Below are positions 5,442 to 9,095 of a stretch of DNA of 9,095 bases, piece by piece; positions within the stretch are counted from its first letter, which is position 1, and every line of letters begins with the position of its first letter. Below the pieces are notes generated by a model, which did no database searches, was not told where the DNA came from, and worked only from the letters and a program-made list of their open reading frames with translations. Position numbers and translations under genes: made by a program. This DNA comes from CAZJYI01 sp964550025 (GTDB taxonomy: Bacteria; Verrucomicrobiota; Kiritimatiellia; UBA8416; CAYOBW01): NCBI GenBank assembly GCA_964550025.1, contig CAZJYI010000285.1, forward strand, positions 1-9,095. The letters are read 5' to 3'.

Positions 5442-8400
5442 CTACTGCAACCCCACCCGGAAGTAGATATACGCGCTGCCGCTGGTGTCGTACTCCATGT
5501 AGGTCTCGCCCGGGAGGGCTTCGACGGGGCCATGGACGATGGCCCATGGGCCACTGAGCAGGGACATGCGGCCGTTGACCGTGTAGATGCGTCCCGGCGC
5601 AACGGGCCAGCGCAGCAGGATGTCGCTTGGGGTGAGCTCGTACACGTCCAGCGCCAGCACGCTGGCCGGGTCGGTCGGATCGGTACCCGCGCGTTGTTCC
5701 GTGCGCGTGTCGTGGCCGTCACCGTCGGGGTCGGCATCCGGGTCCAGTCCGCCGCCATAGCGGCTTTCCCATGCGTCCGCCAGGTTGTTGCCGTCGGCGT
5801 CAACCGGGAGGAGCGACAACAGGCCCAGGTCGATGACATCGCCGGGCGTGGGATTGGTGATCGCCGCCGGGCGGAGCAGGTCCGTGTAGTCCGTTGCCGT
5901 GACGGTGACGTCCCAGTCGACCGTCGGCAGCAGGACGTTGGTGGGGAAGGTGCCGTCCGGCCGCGTTTCCCACGGGAGGGCGTACGTGGCCTCGTTGGGG
6001 TAGGCGTTGTGCACGTCGTTGCTGATGGCGCCGCTTCGGGCGGTGAACTCCAGCCGCGCTCCCGCGATCCGCTCGCCGCTCCAGGCGTTCCGCACGATCG
6101 CCTCGGCGCGTAGCGTGGGCATGAAGCGGAAGAGCGCCGAGCGCCATTCGTCTCCGGCCACCTCCACATGCCGCGGGACGCCATACTGGTCGTTGTCCGG
6201 GTCGCCCGGCGCCCCCGGGACGTCCATGCTCTCGACGGGCAGGTAGCCGTTGGCCACGTCCACTGTCACCGTGTATGTTCCCGCGCCGAGCCCCGTCAGC
6301 ATGGTGCTGAGCGAGGCCACGGACTGGGTCCCGCTCCCGCCGGCGCCGTTCCAACTGACCACGGCGGAGGGCGCCTGTTGCCCGGTGAGCTCGTCGACGG
6401 CCACGATCATCAGGGAACCTCCGCCGCCGATCTCGGGGGCGACACTCAGTTCGTATTCGCCCGGCAGCCAGTCGCCCGCTCCGTCGCCGTGCATCCTGAT
6501 GAAGTAAAAGCCCTCCGGATCGCCAACCCCGAAGTCCACGAAGGTCTCGGCCACTCCCGTGACGGGGTTGTTGGTCACCGTGTCGACCAAGGTCAGGGAG
6601 CCGTCGGTTTCCTGGTGGTAGAGCGTCATGACGTTGGTCAGACCGGCGCTCACGTTCGAGCTCGCGATCTCGTAGGCGGAGATGTCGGTGCTTGCGTAGA
6701 ACTTGATCCAGTCGACGTCGTTGGAGACGTGGTAGGTGTGCGTCCGCGTCGCGCCCGTATGGAACGAGGCCTGCGCGCTGGTGTCGTCGATCTCGTACAC
6801 GTCGCTGATGGTGGCTTCGGCCTGGCTCGGCGCGGACAGCTCGCCCGTGTTGTCGCGCGCATAGAAGGTGAGTGCGTATGTTCCGTTCTGCGCGAAGTCG
6901 AACGGCGCCTCGTAGCGGCCGTCGGCGGCGCTGTAGAGCAGGTTGGTCTCCGGCAGGTTGCCGCTACCGTCAAAGTCGGGCGGCGTGACCACGCACCAGA
7001 CATTCGAGATGCCGTCGGCGTCCACGACGTCGGTGACCCAGATCGTCTGGGGGCCCGTCCCCGCGAAGACGTGGTCGGGCATGACGGTGCCGATGCTGGG
7101 GACGTCGTCTCCCGTGACGAATGCCGGCCCGATGAATCTCCCCGGAGCATGCTTCCAGTGCCGGCGTCTCGAAGGATCGCCGTCGCTGTACCCGTCGGCG
7201 TCTTCGTCCAGTACCGGGAATTGCTTCCGCCGGCTTGCGCGCTTGATGCCTTTCCAGGCATCAACGAACGCCCCCGCCAGGTCCTTGCCGTTGCGCACGG
7301 CACCGAGGAAGAAGCCCGAGAAACTGAGCATACCGCTGGACGCCCAGACGTTGGGTTGCCCGGGCCCGCTGCTGGCGATGACCAGGCGGTTGGAGGGTGC
7401 TTTCAGCGAGGACAGGTAGCCGCCGGAGCCCTCGAAATCCATGATCACGTTGACTTCGGCGTTGGAGACCTGGAACTGGTCGAGCCAGGAGTCGAGCGTG
7501 GCCGGAACGAGCGTTTCCGTGTCGTTGAGCTGGAACTCTCCGCCCTGGGCCATACCCGCGAGGTACAAGGTCAGCTTGGCGGCCGGTCCCGCCAGTTCGG
7601 GCGAGACGGCCCAGTTGGTGATCGCGTTCCCCAGCGTGGCGAGCGTGGCGACGTCGTCCACGTCGTTGCTGCCGTCCCCGTCCGCGTCCTGCCAGGAACC
7701 GTTGCCCAGGTACTGGATGGCCTCCGGCATGAACCAGCGTTCGTTCAGCGTGTGGTAGGCGTAGCGCCCGATAGCGTCGGCCTCCGGCCATTGCGGTGCG
7801 TTGGTGTCGCCGCCGGCCACGAGAATGACGCGCTCGACGATGCCCTGCTGGATGACGACGCGCTGCACGGGGAGCGAGACACTGTTCCATTCGTCGCGTG
7901 CGTAGTAGATGACCTTGTAGGAGCCCTGTTCGCTGAATCCGCTGTAGCTGCCCTCGTAGCGGCCGGCCCGGTCATTGTAGTGCAGGTCGACTTCGGGGAT
8001 ATCGGCCACGGGCACGGAGGGGTCGGGATCGTGGCTCGGGGGGACGACGTGGCACCAGACGCGATCGATGTTGTAGGCCGAGACAACGTCGTCAGCCCAC
8101 AGGTAGGCCTTGGTGCCGCCCTGCAGGAGCTGGTTGCCGCACACGCTGCTGACCTGTGGGATGTCCTTTCGCTCGACGAACGTGGCGCCGACGTAGAGGT
8201 CGTCCGCGAGGCTGCCGCCCCCGTTGTCGTAGTAGGCCGGATCCTGGTAGAAGCCCATCGCGTCCGTGGCGGCATCGTAGCATTCCTCCAGGTCGAAGCC
8301 GAGCAGGATCCCGTTGAAGAACGCGTCCGAGAAGCTGACCAGCCCCCCGGCAATGAAGTAGGCCGGCTCGTTGGCGCCGCTGGACGCGATGACGATACGC

Positions 8401-9095
8401 TGGGCCGGGCCGGTGTACTGCAGTTCGTCCATGATGCTCGCGGAGTAGCAGCAATCGATCAGCACGATGACCTTGGTCTGGTAGGTGTCCTGTAGTTGGT
8501 CAAGCCAGGCGTCCAGATCGGCGGCGGGGAGGATTTCCCCGCTGTTGAGCCGGAAGTAGCCCTGGCCCGCGGAATCGCTGCCGTGATCGACGGCGTAGAC
8601 GAAGAGGTTGCTGGCGCCGTTGGCCCAGTTGGTGAACGTGTGGGCGGCATTGGCATAGGTCGTCTCGAGGTCGATGTCGTCCATGAGACCGTTGCGGTCG
8701 ATATCGCGGCCCGGGACGGGACTCAGGTAGTGGATGTTGGGTTTGGAGAAAGCCTTGTAGAGCAGCGTGTCGTAGGCGCGGTTGGCCAGGTAGTCGGTAT
8801 TGGGCCACAGCCTGTCGCCCGCCCCTTTCGTGCCGGCGATGATGATGGCTTTACCGGCGGCGTCGGCATCGGCGTCCGTGATGACGTTGACGTATGCCCG
8901 TCCAAAGCGGTTGAGTCCGTCCCACGCCTCGATCGTGTCGATAGCGGGGGAGGTCATGCCGGCCTGATACACGATGGACGTGGTTGTCTGCTGGTACTTC
9001 GTAGCGCCGCTGGCGTTGTCAATGAAGAACCAGGTGATGGGGTTGGTGCTGCCCGAGGCCGAGAAGCGAATGCTGTCGCCCGTGAAGACCGTCTT
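5442..9095 (-). CDS. Giant secreted protein with tandem caspase-like (clan CD) peptidase domains, second one catalytically dead; 5' end outside window
   Basis: The frame is open to the right edge (1217 residues seen, numbered from 9095), so the GTG at 8972 is internal. In order: an Ig-like segment (1-75); a caspase-like domain (about 80-285) with YAVDHGSD (His171) and VIVLIDCCYSAS (Cys216, the second Cys, as in the metacaspase D-x-C-x-S pattern); an Ig-like module (about 310-415, VWCHVVPP to YYARD); a second caspase-like domain (about 418-635) in which DHG is GMA and DCCYS is DFEGS; a second Ig-like module (about 665-765, VWCVVTPPDF to FYARDNTG); a PPC-like domain (from DVYEIDDTSAQA, 765-888); two CnaB/carboxypeptidase-regulatory-like modules (889-1097); a DxDxNxxxDxxE calcium-type repeat (1098-1145); and a C-terminal beta module ending YFRVGLQ. 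It is probably secreted or surface-bound. Peptidase activity is inferred for the first domain only; the substrate is unknown. The export signal must lie upstream of the window. Confidence 0.88.
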   Translation of the reverse strand, partial: KTVFTGDSIRFSASGSTNPITWFFIDNASGATKYQQTTTSIVYQAGMTSPAIDTIEAWDGLNRFGRAYVNVITDADADAAGKAIIIAGTKGAGDRLWPNTDYLANRAYDTLLYKAFSKPNIHYLSPVPGRDIDRNGLMDDIDLETTYANAAHTFTNWANGASNLFVYAVDHGSDSAGQGYFRLNSGEILPAADLDAWLDQLQDTYQTKVIVLIDCCYSASIMDELQYTGPAQRIVIASSGANEPAYFIAGGLVSFSDAFFNGILLGFDLEECYDAATDAMGFYQDPAYYDNGGGSLADDLYVGATFVERKDIPQVSSVCGNQLLQGGTKAYLWADDVVSAYNIDRVWCHVVPPSHDPDPSVPVADIPEVDLHYNDRAGRYEGSYSGFSEQGSYKVIYYARDEWNSVSLPVQRVVIQQGIVERVILVAGGDTNAPQWPEADAIGRYAYHTLNERWFMPEAIQYLGNGSWQDADGDGSNDVDDVATLATLGNAITNWAVSPELAGPAAKLTLYLAGMAQGGEFQLNDTETLVPATLDSWLDQFQVSNAEVNVIMDFEGSGGYLSSLKAPSNRLVIASSGPGQPNVWASSGMLSFSGFFLGAVRNGKDLAGAFVDAWKGIKRASRRKQFPVLDEDADGYSDGDPSRRRHWKHAPGRFIGPAFVTGDDVPSIGTVMPDHVFAGTGPQTIWVTDVVDADGISNVWCVVTPPDFDGSGNLPETNLLYSAADGRYEAPFDFAQNGTYALTFYARDNTGELSAPSQAEATISDVYEIDDTSAQASFHTGATRTHTYHVSNDVDWIKFYASTDISAYEIASSNVSAGLTNVMTLYHQETDGSLTLVDTVTNNPVTGVAETFVDFGVGDPEGFYFIRMHGDGAGDWLPGEYELSVAPEIGGGGSLMIVAVDELTGQQAPSAVVSWNGAGGSGTQSVASLSTMLTGLGAGTYTVTVDVANGYLPVESMDVPGAPGDPDNDQYGVPRHVEVAGDEWRSALFRFMPTLRAEAIVRNAWSGERIAGARLEFTARSGAISNDVHNAYPNEATYALPWETRPDGTFPTNVLLPTVDWDVTVTATDYTDLLRPAAITNPTPGDVIDLGLLSLLPVDADGNNLADAWESRYGGGLDPDADPDGDGHDTRTEQRAGTDPTDPASVLALDVYELTPSDILLRWPVAPGRIYTVNGRMSLLSGPWAIVHGPVEALPGETYMEYDTSGSAYIYFRVGLQ

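Noticed and set aside
5181..6113. 310-codon plus-strand open frame
   Set aside because: It runs across the palindromic intergenic region and then antisense to the large gene, and no protein features are visible.
6168..8495. 775-codon plus-strand open frame
   Set aside because: It is the antisense shadow of the giant peptidase-like gene, caused by high GC at codon position 3. The product has Val/Arg/Asp-rich composition and no recognisable domain.
8972..8974. GTG at 8972 as the true start of the peptidase-like protein
   Set aside because: The frame stays open to 9095 and the upstream 41 codons encode a continuous Ig-like segment, so the gene is simply cut by the window.

Overview
The window is GC-rich and looks like chromosomal DNA of a bacterium that makes very large secreted, repeat-rich, beta-domain proteins. 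The Ig-like and thrombospondin-type-3-like calcium motifs, the Asn/Thr-rich extracellular domains and the C-terminal module ending near YFRVGLQ recall Kiritimatiellota or related PVC-group genomes. That assignment comes from style of protein only and is tentative. All four genes lie on the minus strand. The long plus-strand frames are antisense shadows.

In transcription order (right to left): (1) 9095-5442 is the 3' part of a giant secreted protein that is open through the right window edge. It holds two tandem caspase-like (clan CD) peptidase domains. The first keeps its His and Cys; the second has lost both. Each is followed by an Ig-like module, and then come a PPC-like domain, two carboxypeptidase-regulatory/CnaB-like modules, a calcium-type repeat and a C-terminal beta module. 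(2) 5441-4960 is non-coding, with a nested palindromic element, a candidate sigma70-type promoter and one REP element in the leader of the next gene. (3) 4959-3265 is an exported six-bladed NHL beta-propeller protein with an unrecognised C-terminal half of about 245 residues. (4) 3264-2185 is a REP/RAYT locus: a REP-associated tyrosine transposase (Y1/HUH family) flanked on both sides by GTAG-type REP hairpins, including a three-unit array with an exact 96-bp period. (5) 2184-1 is a secreted protein with four tandem repeats of about 151 residues (exactly 453 bp), followed by FG-GAP/VCBS propeller-type repeats. It runs off the left edge and has no canonical in-frame start codon.

The three large genes all look like cell-surface or secreted products. 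The sequence shows no evidence that they form one operon: the gaps contain REP hairpins and gene 3 has its own promoter candidate. The most interesting points are the active/dead caspase-like tandem, the compact RAYT-REP system with compensatory stem changes, the indel-free 453-bp coding repeat, and the apparently broken 5' end of the left gene next to a REP array.
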